Below are positions 54,138-64,000 of a stretch of DNA of 64,000 bases, one piece after another. The position numbers and the translations under genes are program-made. How positions within the stretch are numbered: position 1 is the stretch's first letter; each line of letters starts with the position of its first letter. The stretch lies in the NCBI GenBank assembly GCA_002633025.1, contig NMRB01000924.1, forward strand, positions 34,521 to 98,520, written 5' to 3'. The stretch comes from Notospermus geniculatus. Lineage: Eukaryota; Nemertea; Pilidiophora; Heteronemertea; Lineidae. The notes below the pieces were generated by a model. The model worked only from the letters and a program-made list of their open reading frames with translations, had not been told where the DNA came from and searched no databases.

Positions 54138-54890
54138 TTAAAAACAACCCATGGGAAGAAAAAGCGACTTTACAGTATACTCACAGGCCAGAACTGTTGT
54201 CACCCTGGCTGTTGTCAATACATGTATCTTCAATTTTATGCCTCTCCCTGCTGGGAGCTGCCTTGTTTTTCCTTTTTTTCTTTTCATAAGGGAGTCCAAT
54301 GACTGATTGGAATAAACCCTTCGGGCGACCACGAACATTTACTTTGGGTGGAAGGTGAATGTTGTGTTTTTCTGCTAAAGCCTGGAATGTTGAGTTGTCT
54401 TGACTGCCAGTCTGAGTGGGTGCTGTTGAGTCTTAATTGGCATTAGTCTGTGGGTCGCAACATTGTACATCAGCGGCAGCAGCAGTGGCAGTGGCAGATT
54501 CTGTATCATCATCCTGTTCTTCCGCTCTGGGGTCTTCAGGGTCGTTAGACTGTGGGTCCCGACGGCGTCTATCAGCAACGGTGGCGGCGGCAGTGGTAGA
54601 CTCTGTATCATCATCCTGTTCTTCCGCTGTGGGGTCTTCAGGGTCACTAGGCAGTGGGTATACAGCCCCTTTTAGTCACGTCATTGATGAGTTATGAATT
54701 ATGTTCAGTTGTATCGCTGCTCCTTTGTCCGGGTTTCTTTCTGGCAGTTTTAGGCAATGAAGATCTTAAGTAGGAACTCAAATTTGGTGGCTTTCCCTTT
54801 GCCCTCAACCTGCTCCAAGGCAGCCCAGTATTTCACCACAGCAACATAAATTTGCAACATTGCACACAGGGCATTTTGCATTTTTAACTT
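54138..54890 (-). pseudogene. Relic with duplicated acidic repeats and RGRPKG motif
   Basis: From 54660 downward the frame encodes two copies of a block of about 39 residues with DPEDP.AEEQDDDTES, reflecting a 117-bp DNA duplication. After one in-frame stop at about 54434 it continues to KVNVRGRPKGLFQSVIGLPY. RGRPKG followed by 'viGLP' is an AT-hook-like motif seen in SWIM-type mobile proteins. A further open piece, 54890-54720 (KYWAALEQVEGKGKATKFEF), may be an upstream exon. The stop and frame breaks suggest decay. Confidence 0.45.
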
Positions 54891-55199
54891 GTTACCTTTT
54901 TTTGAACACATAATGCATTGGTGGTCCATTTACCCTGCTGCTGCTGTCTGCCATCGACATGCATGACTTTTATGTTTCAAGCTTGTGCCTCACCAGAGAG
55001 GCCATAAACACTTTCCTAAAATGAGACATAGGAAAGGTTTTTCCGAGACATCAGCACAAAAGCTGAATTGATGAATCTTGAGACATTGTCTTCTTGCTGG
55101 TAACCTATTAAAATGCAAAATCAATCTAATCCTTTACCTTGATAATATTGCTCATTGACTGTCCTTGAAAGGTGTGTTTTTGCACAGGACTGGCAGATT
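54891..55199. other. No gene recognised
   Basis: A short gap between relics without a recognisable motif. Confidence 0.3.
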
Positions 55200-56018
55200 T
55201 GGCTCCTGCTGTTGTACACGTACCTTTTGCTGATGATGTCCGAATTGTAGGTGTCAACATCGGTGTGTTAAGCGAGGAATCCAACTGCTGGGCCAATCTC
55301 GTAAAATCTGTACAACGGCATGTTCCACGCTAGAAATAGGTTATGTAATACTTGGAGATTTAAATGCCTCTGCACCCTACACAAGTGTACCAAGGCCTTG
55401 TTGGGAAACCACCCTGTTAAATACACCGGAATAAGTCTAAGCCCGACCTTAGTGGGAACCACATGACCATCTCTATCCATTCCGAAGGCATTGTGTGCCT
55501 TTTGTTCATTTAACTGCTCTGGCGAAGGCTTCTGACTATGAAGGGTCCTGTGGGTGAGTTTTACTGCAGCCATCCTCTTCACACTTCTTGGTGGTCGTAC
55601 ACTTTTTTTAAGTGACCTGTCTGAAGACACCGATAGCAAATTTGATTGTCCTTAGCAATCTTTCAGCCTTCCGGCACTGATGCCTTTAACCACTGTTTAC
55701 ACTTGTGTGTTGGATGTTTGTCCTTGTCATCCTTACAGACCGGACAAGGCTTGAATTAGCAAGGCCAATGAAAAATTCCTTCATATTCTGTGGTTGTTTT
55801 TGTTAATCTGAATGACAAGATGCCACCAAAACAAGCAAAATACTTTTTATAAATTTCAAAAATCCGTGCATAAATGTATGTGAAGAGACTTCCTCTTGGT
55901 ATCGCTCTAACACAAAATCCCTCAAGTGTCTCTTGACTTGCCTCTTCGACCGCCTTTGTGGGGACGGTTGACTACTATCAGATCCACCTTTTGCTCCGAG
56001 ATCCATATCGCTCGACAT
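55200..56018 (-). pseudogene. BEL/Pao-like Gag zinc-finger region
   Basis: The minus strand at about 55760-55540 reads CPVCKDDKDKHPTHKCKQWL, then NQICYRCLQTGHL. These are two cysteine-histidine clusters in the order found before the protease in BEL/Pao elements. Frameshifts and two stops interrupt it, and the frame 55639-55268 continues with SPEQLNEQKAHNAFGMDRDG. Upstream, 56018-55803 starts with ATG and encodes SQPSPQRRSKRQVKRHLRDF, which may be an earlier exon or Gag start. The pol domains are absent. Confidence 0.5.
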
Positions 56019-56393
56019 GTTTGGTCACAGCACAGCTTCACGCTGCGAAATTCAGCAGCACACACAAATCTGTTTGGCGTGCAACTCGAGTTGGCTTGAG
56101 TCGGTAACAGTCCAACTACAAGCACATCGATGATCTATAGCTGCGTCCATTCACTGGCAAGCGAAAGAGCCGAATGTCTTGCATGTCTTGAGCCAGTATC
56201 AATCTGTATAAGGGATGATAATTGGTGATCACTATTGCTGGTAGATCTGTCTCCACCTATTCTGACCGATTGTCAGGGCACGTCGAACACTGAAGTGATG
56301 AAGTCTGAGACCACTAGGGGACGTCACATGAATGTCATCAGAACTGATCCTGTCGTTAAGGTTGACGAAGATTGACCTATCGTGTCTGAACAC
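56019..56393. other. No gene recognised
   Basis: No supported exon is seen in this stretch. Confidence 0.3.
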
Positions 56394-56917
56394 GTAGATC
56401 CATAAAGACTTCAAACCCCTAAAGCGACCACTTGGGCACACGCTGGTGCTTGTCCGATGAGTTCCAGTTTTTCTCACCAGATGGCTCTTATCACCCAAAT
56501 TTCCATGTTAAAATAATATTTCTAACCAAATTTGGGTTGGTGGCCGTAGCATACAACAATCCACTAGCCCTGAGCCCAAATTGGTGAAGAACGACCAATT
56601 CATAAATATGCCAGGGCTGGATAAACCTGTTGGTTACATCCCTGTATATATGTACAGTAGTGTATCTAACTGTATAGCAGATACCCGAGAGACAGATTGT
56701 GCGCAAGGGGGCTGGCTGCTAAATGTTCCATATCACAAGAACTACTGAACGGAATCGTATGGAATTTTCACACATCATGGAGAAGACCCATAGCTATCAT
56801 ATATAAAACAATTGGAGAAAGTTGCATTGGAAATTTCTTTGGATATCACGTTTTTCTCCGAATGTCGAAAACCAAGTGGTTGCTTTAGGGGTTTGATGTC
56901 TTTATGGTAGATCCGAC
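56394..56917. repeat. Inverted repeat pair of about 45 bp, 440 bp apart
   Basis: TAGATCCATAAAGACTTCAA followed by ACCCCTAAAGCGACCACTTGG at 56394-56434 matches the reverse complement of about 56872-56917 with few differences. The right copy overlaps the 3' end of the NIDO-like frame, so that end may be repeat sequence. Confidence 0.6.
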
Positions 56918-57232
56918 TATCAGACCTGGCGAGTTGTTGTATCAAACTACCATTAAACAAAACCACCGGAATTCCATTCTTTTCTAATAGTTCTGCAGTT
57001 TTCATGACAAGTAGAAATGCCCCAACAGTCAGCGACTTGAAGTACGTGACAACAGCATCCGAAGATCCCACAGGAAGATATGTCATGTACTCGAAAGACA
57101 TAGGCCATCCAAGGACTAGTTCGTCGTAAGCGCCCCATTGCACTCCATCTTCAGCGTAGCCGAAAACAAATAAAGCGTACACTTCAGGATTCTCGGCTGG
57201 CGACTCATAGGTTTGTTCGCATCTCATGTTGT
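56775..57232 (-). CDS. Possible NIDO-domain exon
   Basis: The minus frame encodes SPAENPEVYALFVFGYAEDG, VQWGAYDELVLGWPMSFEY and LPVGSSDAVVTYFKSLTVG. The layout 'ALF.f...g.qW......a..Gw......lp.S.s..v.....LtvG' is like the extracellular NIDO domain of nidogen, mucin-4-like and related secreted proteins. The frame continues about 85 codons past the domain without matching it, and its end overlaps a repeat. No signal peptide is visible. Upstream it meets the end of a DNA element at about 57229. The assignment is uncertain. Confidence 0.35.
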
Positions 57233-58205
57233 TTATAAAAAGGCCGGTGCTATTTGCACAGCATGCTGTGTAACTAAGGAGTGAATTCTTATTTACACAG
57301 CAAGTACGTATTCGATATTCATAAGCATCCCCGCCCACATTTTGCTGTGTAAATTAGGAAAAGATGATATTTTCACAGCGAAATTCTAGAATTCGGCAAA
57401 GTGAGCCATACATTCGGGCCACTTGCAGGGTACCAGCTTGGAACGAATGCTACTTCGGCCTATTTCGATCTCAGTATAACGTTTGATTCTGTGCAAGTGC
57501 ATGGTGAGGTTACGTCCCCTACGTGGACTCAGCCCAGGGAGCTCTAGGCAAACATTTGTCATCACAACCAGAGATGTTGCTGGAGGGGGCAGGGGCCAAG
57601 TGTCCCCCCCCCCCCCGGGTCCGGAAAAACGTGCTTTTCATGCACATTTTGACCGAAAATTAGCAAAATATGATCTTAGACACGACCTACATGTATATGT
57701 TACGCATTCTGTCGGTTAGCGTCAGTAGGATAGCTAATTCCTCTGAGGTTGTGAGTCAGAGTAGGGGATGAGTCCGAATACCAGGGTGTGATCTTCCCAA
57801 GTTGTAGCCGTGTTTATCAGTGTCACCACTAAGAAAGGATTAATTAACCAACTACATGTATTCCATGTAGAAATTTCAAAGAGTCACAACAGTGAAAAGA
57901 AAAGAGAAAAGAAAAAGAAAGTAAGAAAAAATAAAAAAAAATAAAAAAGGACTACCGGGATTCGAACCCGCGATCTTTGTGTTACAGTCCACTCCATGTT
58001 TCCACTGCGCCAGTCAGCTGACTGCAGATTAGGCGTGTGAATAATCACTTCGTTGTTTAATACGCCCCGTGCATAAATTATCGTAATGCATCCTCATTAT
58101 GAACCTCGCGTTTTCATTGGTTAGAATCTGCTGTATAAGCAGTGCGAGAACTGCTATTTTCACAGCAACTTGCTGTGCGAATAGTCACGGCGTTATAAAA
58201 ATCTA
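57229..58205. mobile_element. DNA element of about 975 bp with TTTATAA...GCACAGCA inverted ends
   Basis: The left end (TTTATAAAAAGGCCGGTGCTATTTGCACAGCA, read in parts) and the right end (GCTGTGCGAATAGTCACGGCGTTATAAAA) are imperfect complements. GCTGTG/CACAGC motifs recur near both ends. A SINE head (57949-58020) and a C-run (about 57605-57620) lie inside. It sits directly 5' of the NIDO-like exon. Confidence 0.5.
57949..58020 (-). mobile_element. tRNA-derived SINE head, minus strand
   Basis: On the minus strand, A box TGGCGCAGTGG (58012-58002) and B box GGTTCGAATCC (57968-57958) are correctly spaced. A pyrimidine-rich tail follows at 57945-57895. The anticodon and acceptor stems pair poorly. 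It is nested in the element at 57229-58205. Confidence 0.65.
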
Positions 58206-58350
58206 TCCTTTTGTCATGAAACATGTTTAACGAATTGTTAAATGACTTAACATAGAAAGTATCCTTGGCGTGAACAATGTTTTCTGCATTCTTATAGATG
58301 GCAGAGCTACGGACAACTTTCTCTATTCGGTTAAGGGAATTCGGCTTGGT

Positions 58351-58578
58351 TCATAGCTGGAATCTGCACCTTGATGTTGGATGGCAGTCGGTGTGGATGT
58401 CCCTGTAGTGGTTCACGATATTATCAAGCATCTGCCGCAACATCGCGGTACTTCCAGCACAGTTCCTCATGGCCCAGTGGAAGTGAGTGCGAAGGGGCTG
58501 TTCTTTGTCTGACAGCTGGGTGGTGTGCCATTTATTGCCATGTTGTTTTTTCGCCCCGGCGTGTGCCACCAACTTCAT
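58351..58578 (-). pseudogene. Transposase-like exon relic (H.HWA....G family)
   Basis: The minus frame reads KWHTTQLSDKEQPLRTHFHW, AMRNCAGSTAMLRQMLDNIV, then NHYRDIHTDCHPTSRCR. It follows the 'W..si..H..w....c.gd...l...w...l.Hv...H.......C.H' segment that comes after the 'D.WH..K' box in the family also seen at 49047-49440. It is probably a second relic of that family, not the same copy, because about 9 kb separates them in the wrong order. Confidence 0.45.
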
Positions 58579-58796
58579 CCCTTCTCCACCGCCTTTCCAT
58601 CATCATGACCATGCGGGGTCTCATTTTGGTTGATAGTGTTCGGTTGTTCCTTTCTCACCCAGGCATTCAAACCGATTTTGAATCATGAACGTGCATCTTG
58701 ACCTGAACCCCTGCTCCATCCATTCAGGTATCAAAGTATTCATACAGACACTTAGTTCAAATTAGTTCGTGTCTTTGGGAACAGTGGTCATCAGCC

Positions 58797-59812
58797 TTAG
58801 TGACAATTTCCACATTCAACACTATGCGTTGAATCCCCAAAAGCAATCACATCAGTTTTTCCCCCGCCCATGTCATGCATCGGTTTGGATAGTAATCGCT
58901 GCCTCAATCTCATCAGAAGACAAAAGTTCCTCAGAAAGCGTTTCCTTTCAATTTGCGTTGCAGCACTGAATTCACTCAGAAACTTACCATTGTAGTTCGG
59001 AGTAACTCTTTCAAAGTTTGCACCATCACAAAGACGTTCGTAGTGACTTGGTAGCATTCCGGATGGTGATGAAATAAAAAGCAAAAGCCGTGGAGAAAAC
59101 GATAGTTGGCAAGATATTTTCCATTAGGGATACTTGGGGACGATGTCCAACAAATTCTATTCAGCTGTAAGCTGTCCTTTGACACAGAAATCAGGGGATG
59201 TTGTGCAAACTGTCTACCATCACAGTAGTGTCTCATCAATACTGTATAAATGTGTTTCCGAAAAGAATTAAAGGCGCCAAAGGTAAGAGGACAACCGCCC
59301 TGACCACATTTCAGTACGGAATTTGGGGTATTGTACAAAGCAAGTGTCATATGCAGATGAGCCAGCAACTGTGGTACATTTCCCTTCACAATTAAATGAC
59401 AAACAGAACTCAGGTACCCCATTTTGGCATTGTACCACTGTTGTTCACAGCAATAAGCATTCCTTCAATTCAACAACGTACGTGTTGGTACCTTCCTTTT
59501 ATTAAGAAATTTCTTAAATTGACGGAAGAATGGGTCACTTGCAACAACTTTCATAGGATCATCCTCTTTTCACAAATGGCATTGGCATGTGTTTCACAAT
59601 CATTTTCTATTTCCTACTTTCACTTCTGCTGAGTTGACAATTTTTCTTAAGATTGGGGAATCGACGAAGGGCGGTAATTCAGTATCACTGTCTGGACTGT
59701 CCAATTCACTCGATGCAGTGGATGTCACTAATCTTTCCAGATAATGCAGCTCTTCCGATTGCAATGTTGAAGAGGCAAGCAGATGTTGATGCTTGTGATG
59801 AGAATGGGTCAC
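58797..59812 (-). pseudogene. Relic of a C2H2 zinc-finger mobile gene
   Basis: The frame 59422-58976 encodes VLKCGQGGCPLTFGAFNSF, then RKHI, a C2H2-type start (C-x4-C...F...L/F...H). Upstream (minus-strand 5') would normally be nothing more, and the frame 59812-59600 with SPDSDTELPPFVDSPILRKI should follow the finger in the family I have in mind, so the order here is rearranged or belongs to another copy. The frame 59084-58797 has no known motif. Confidence 0.35.
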
Positions 59813-62211
59813 ATGATTCTGTCACTGCTTTAAACAAGGCATCCCGTTGTCGACTGTCCTTCTCAAATCTGTTTGCTCGTAGCTGTGTTGCTGGCTGATC
59901 TACCATTTCCAATCCTGTCATGCTACGCAGCTCGGTGGCAGACATCCCACTTTGGGTAGATGTGATGCACCATCTCCTTATCGCATTGCGGGAGTAGTGG
60001 AATNTTCAGAAGCTATTGTAAGTACTTTGTAGTGTATGTTCCGAATCCTTTTGCCCGGGGAAAAAATGGCGTTTTGCTCAACAGTGGCAGAATGTTCTGT
60101 CCCCTCTAGATCTTCCACGTCACTGTACAGAAATATGGCAGAAGACGACATACAATGCATTAGTGGATCAATGGAAGCTGAATAGGCTTCTCTGTTCCAG
60201 AACTTTTAAGTGTCAAATGCATTGCCAAGTAAGGATTATGCCTGTCGAGGCGATGACACCATCACCAATAAGGACCATTATCATCAGGTTTTAGTGTGAG
60301 TGGTAGGAAATGAGCTGATGATCAACATCCGACCAAATTGAGGTGATACAGGAGATGGGGTTTCGGTTCGCTTCCCCATGAGAGATACGGATGATGGTTT
60401 GGAGCATCTGATGATGGATGGATCGAGTTGCAGGAAGTACAACTTGCAGATCCACTGGTTCCTTGCCCAACCAACATCCTAAAGCCGTAGAAAGTGGACT
60501 CAACCAGTCATTCCACAGAGCAAGTCCTTCGGATTTGAGTAAGGTCCTTGGACGATTCTATGATGTGTTAAATAACATGTCCCAGAAGGCTATTTTGATT
60601 TCCAACGACTAGGTTCACGTTGGTGATATTTGATAACCGAAGCGGCTGATGAGCAATAATCAAATATTGGGTCAAAAGTACATCAAGCCAGACACTATAA
60701 ATTGGAGTCGTAAAATTGATGATTACTTGATAATTGGCAGACAACACAAGAGGAAAACAATCACAACGAGAGCAGACGATGCCTCTATCCTCGACAGAAG
60801 AGCTACCAGTCATGCCAGTGAACTGAGGATTGTGATTTACGGTAGGTAAATCACGTTGGTCGCCAACCAATGTCACTGTACGATGTCGATAACGACCAGC
60901 AGTTTAGATGTAGAGTGTTACATCAGGAAGAATTCGTTCGGGATAAGTTTGGTTGCAGATGGATGCTGTAATGATGGTTCAGAACATTTTGCATGATGTG
61001 AGATACCTCATACTCCCACTTTCACTGGCAGAACCTCCTGGCTCCCAGTGACTACTGAGGTAGAACCCATCATTGACCAGTCAAGTCCATTCAGACGAGA
61101 TTACTATTGAGTACCGTTATTGCAACAGGTGGTTTGGAGCTGATATTCTGATCTGGTCTGCAATATCTGTAACATATACAGGCATGCATAATGCAATAGG
61201 TGTGGAATATCGATTTAGATTATAAAACATGCTTGACGTTGTCTGCTTTGGAAGTTCGAGAAGCAATAAAAGCAGGGCAAGACAAACATTCTCCAGGACA
61301 ACAACTTTGAGAATATGAAGTCTGGTAGGCTACACAGAAAAAGATCACCATTCTGTGTTCAAATCCCCCCTGCAGAGAAGAAAAGCAAATTTTAATCAAT
61401 ATTTGGGGACTTAGCAATGACCAATTACTTAAGATTTCCAACTTTGTTTTCAGGATTACCACAGTGTTTGCAGTATTTTTAACACCTTCTCAAAAACATA
61501 CCACAACATGTAGACGTATTATAAACATTACAATTTTCGCCACAAACTTCAGACAAGCTTCAAAGCCTGGTGACAAAGCCTTTAGTAACTACTTTCATCA
61601 CTGTGAGCAGCAAACGTTCGTCTGAAGTTTAGGTGTTAATTGTTTTCGGACGATTTCTGAGAAGTTCTTAATCAAGAAAAGTAGGCAACAATGTACATTT
61701 CTCGGTATCAAAGATCACAATTCTGAGTCTCATGTAAGTGTGTTTTTGCTGTTGCTAATCTACAAACAACAGTTACATGTAAGTTCCCACAACCCTGGAT
61801 CGAAAATTGATTTGATTTTACGTGCGGAGAATGTGGACCACACTGCGGCAGACAATGGCAAAAATCAATGTGAATTGTTGCATTGGAAACAGCTGGGACA
61901 GGAAAATTAACTTATATATTGCCTGTCATTGCAAACAATGAAAATATAATACGTTATATATTTACGACTTTAAAAAGCTGATGAAAATTTGCACAGAATA
62001 GTCCAGTGCACTGCTGTTGCCGCGCTTGTGGACTAGACGATGATGGACAAGCATGAAGGGCAACAATTGTTGTCACTTGTACCCACTTAGGTCATTCCTT
62101 ACTGCACTAACAATAATGTTGATTAAGTAAAAACATCTTGTATGCGGAAATGCACAATGCTTTCAAAGGAAAGCCAACTCGCCAGCACATACGCAATGTC
62201 GAATACCCTCT
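59813..62211. other. No gene recognised
   Basis: Several 60-100 codon open frames on both strands (for example 60876-60568 and 60503-60291, minus) lack splice borders and family motifs. A single N lies at 60004. I see no clear repeat. Confidence 0.3.
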
Positions 62212-62360
62212 TGATGACAAGAAAAGTCAATATACTAAGTATCTGGTTATACTTATACAATGGAAACATGATTGTAACCCCCNCCCTCCTGATGACAACA
62301 AACGTCAATATACTAAGTATCTGGTTATACTTATACAATGGAAACATGATTGTAACCCCC
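62212..62360. repeat. Nearly identical 70-bp blocks either side of a single N
   Basis: The block from CTTGATGACA to GATTGTAACCCCC (62212-62282) is followed by N at 62283 and by a nearly identical block at 62285-62360. This looks like two overlapping contig ends joined without merging, not a biological tandem repeat. Confidence 0.75.
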
Positions 62361-63378
62361 TTCATCCACAGCTTCTTCACTATAGAACAGCGATATTCCA
62401 TTTCCTCACATTGCAGCAGTGTTGTTGACAGTAGATATTCTACACTTGTACTGATATTTGAGCCATCTTTGTCACAAATATGAAGCTAGAAGCTTCTCAG
62501 ATTAGTGACGTTTTGTTCTTGGTCGATATTATCAAACCTCTTGGTACATCATGATGAACTAGCAAGGAATCTTAGACAAGAGATGAATACATGGAGAAGA
62601 GTGTTGAGCCCTGGGGAAAGTCGGAAACAAGATTGACTGCTCTATCACAGGAAGAATCGGCAACATCAAGAATAGTGAGAAGTTACAGCCATAGTTAGTT
62701 GTGCAAATCACCTTCTTCTACCCTGGTGTTCATCCCTGGTTACAAATGTAACGGTTGTTCTTCGGAAGACAGTAAAGAAGTAGGCCTAGCAAACAAGCAT
62801 AGCATAAAAACGTTGATACCAAGAGGAACATCGTACTCGTCTTGGCATCATACCTGATTCTACGTTGATCAAGGATCAGGTTTTAGGTACCCTGGAAACA
62901 GGTGAAACTAGCAGTAGGTTGCATTGGTACACAAGAGAGACGGAAGTTTCTCTCTGAAGGCTTGCTTCTACATGTATTGTTTGCCTTGACAGCCTCAGCA
63001 GAGCACCAAGTATAAACCACCTGTCATCAAAATCAGATCCTCTTCCCTATACACATACAGTTTACCCACTAGGAATTATGCACTCATTCCCGTACAATTA
63101 ACAGTTTGCAAAGTTTTGGATTGTAGACCCTTTTTTTCTGTGCACAGTATGGGCTCGAAAGGGCCTTTGAGGGACTCGGTGCCAAATCCACCTGATTGTG
63201 TTTATTCACGTCCCACCCTTTATGCACTAATTTGGCACCTGTTCCTTCACAAAGGTTACCGGTAATATGTAATCACCTTTCTGAAGAAAATGTTGTTTTG
63301 AACAACTTTGGCCAGGCCTATGGATGGTAGTGGCCCAAAATCGAGGGATTTGTCTATCGCCAGGGCTCATTAACGCTT
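62361..63378. other. No gene recognised
   Basis: No exon, repeat or element is supported in this stretch. Confidence 0.3.
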
Positions 63379-63524
63379 TAGGCCGGTTTCACACTGCGAG
63401 CGAAATGGCGAAGCGAAGCGAATTTCCATTGTCCTGTAGCGTTACAGGCCATTGTCATGCTCCCAGATCTTTTCACGACATCGCTTCGCTTCGCCGTTTC
63501 GCTCGCAGTGTGAACCCGGCCTTA
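63379..63524. mobile_element. 146-bp palindromic MITE
   Basis: The ends TAGGCCGGTTTCACACTGCG and the complement of CGCAGTGTGAACCCGGCCTTA pair over about 40 bp, continuing through GGCGAAGCGAAGCGA. It is non-coding and well preserved. Confidence 0.85.
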
Positions 63525-64000
63525 TGCACACAGAACTCGGTCTAAAATGTGTGTAATCACCAACAAATCTTTAAGCTTTTTGCGAGATGACTGACGCAAG
63601 TTTTGGTTTTTTACCACATTAATTCCACGGGTGATTTTGGTTCATAACATTGCAGGATTGGCCAGTAGCGATTCAGACTTATGCTAGCCTTGGAGTCACC
63701 ATGATCCGAACTTCGAACCATAATTTTACGGCTTCAAAAATGAACGACGAGGTCTTCCTCTAGTCTGTTCACCGTCTGGAAGTAATGCCGCCAGCCATTC
63801 ATGACGATTTCAAATAGACAGGATCATATACAGGTTGACAAATACATAGACATACAATGATATAAAAGAGGACAAAAGATCAGTAGGCTATGATTGCTAT
63901 ACCTCTCAAAGACATCATTCATAAGTTCTGGTAGCACACAAGGTCTTCCCATAAAGATTTATTGAATGAAAATGCTGTTCGCAATGTTAGCATTGAACGT
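63525..64000. other. No gene recognised
   Basis: The end of the window. No supported exon or repeat is seen. Confidence 0.3.

Noticed and set aside
57949-58020. Functional tRNA gene on the minus strand
   Set aside because: The anticodon stem and acceptor stem fail to pair. Better explained as a SINE head.

Overview
The window looks like intron- and transposon-rich nuclear DNA from a marine invertebrate, most likely a deuterostome (echinoderm, hemichordate or lancelet grade). The reasons are GT-AG spliced exons, frequent TAGGCCTA and ACATGTA palindromes, many short foldback elements, and relics of element families common in such genomes: DIRS-like, KDZ-like, Tc1, pogo-like, LINE and tRNA-SINEs. 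There is no bacterial-style gene packing, operon, ribosomal RNA or CRISPR array. All assignments were read by eye and the taxon call is an inference. The sequence is a scaffold with gaps at 21260-21629 and 52312-52381 and isolated N bases at 3292, 9631, 14854, 32755, 46835, 60004 and 62283.

Region 1 (about 1-9.6 kb) is the best-preserved part. Two multi-exon genes are transcribed away from each other. The minus-strand gene (990-2665, five visible exons, all phase 0) encodes a coiled-coil protein I do not recognise. The plus-strand gene (about 3237-9492, thirteen exons that join in frame) encodes a large protein resembling KDZ-type transposases. Between their 5' ends lies a tandem repeat with a CTTAGCAACG core. 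Few other coding segments here are this intact, so this pair is my main candidate for an undescribed system: a domesticated or recently active two-gene element.

Region 2 (9.6-21.3 kb) holds relics: an RPA-like OB-fold exon, a cysteine-protease-like domain, a Ty3/gypsy integrase piece scarred by an inverted duplication, a Gag remnant, and a DIRS-like retrotransposon (17.1-21.2 kb, minus). Two DNA transposons sit inside the DIRS coding region, both with target-site duplications: one with 55-bp terminal repeats and a 9-bp duplication, one Harbinger-like.

Region 3 (21.7-31.2 kb) contains a possible BEN-domain gene (minus), a LINE endonuclease interrupted by a hAT-type MITE, a decayed DDE-type gene (26-28 kb), and a minus-strand gene with proline-rich repeats, a coiled coil and a possible Death-like C-terminus.

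Region 4 (31.2-47 kb) is dominated by foldback DNA: large inverted repeats at 32.0-33.1, 34.1-34.9, 41.5-42.3 and 43.7-44.4 kb, and a composite with outer arms at about 39.3 and 42.7 kb. Interspersed are a tyrosine-recombinase fragment, a DUF3987-like gene relic, a pogo/Tigger relic and two further mobile-gene families.

Region 5 (47-64 kb) is a graveyard of minus-strand exons from several repetitive gene families, two tRNA-derived SINE heads, a TGACGTCA-rich satellite beside a gap, a BEL/Pao-like zinc-finger region, a possible NIDO-domain exon, and a final 5 kb in which I recognise little.
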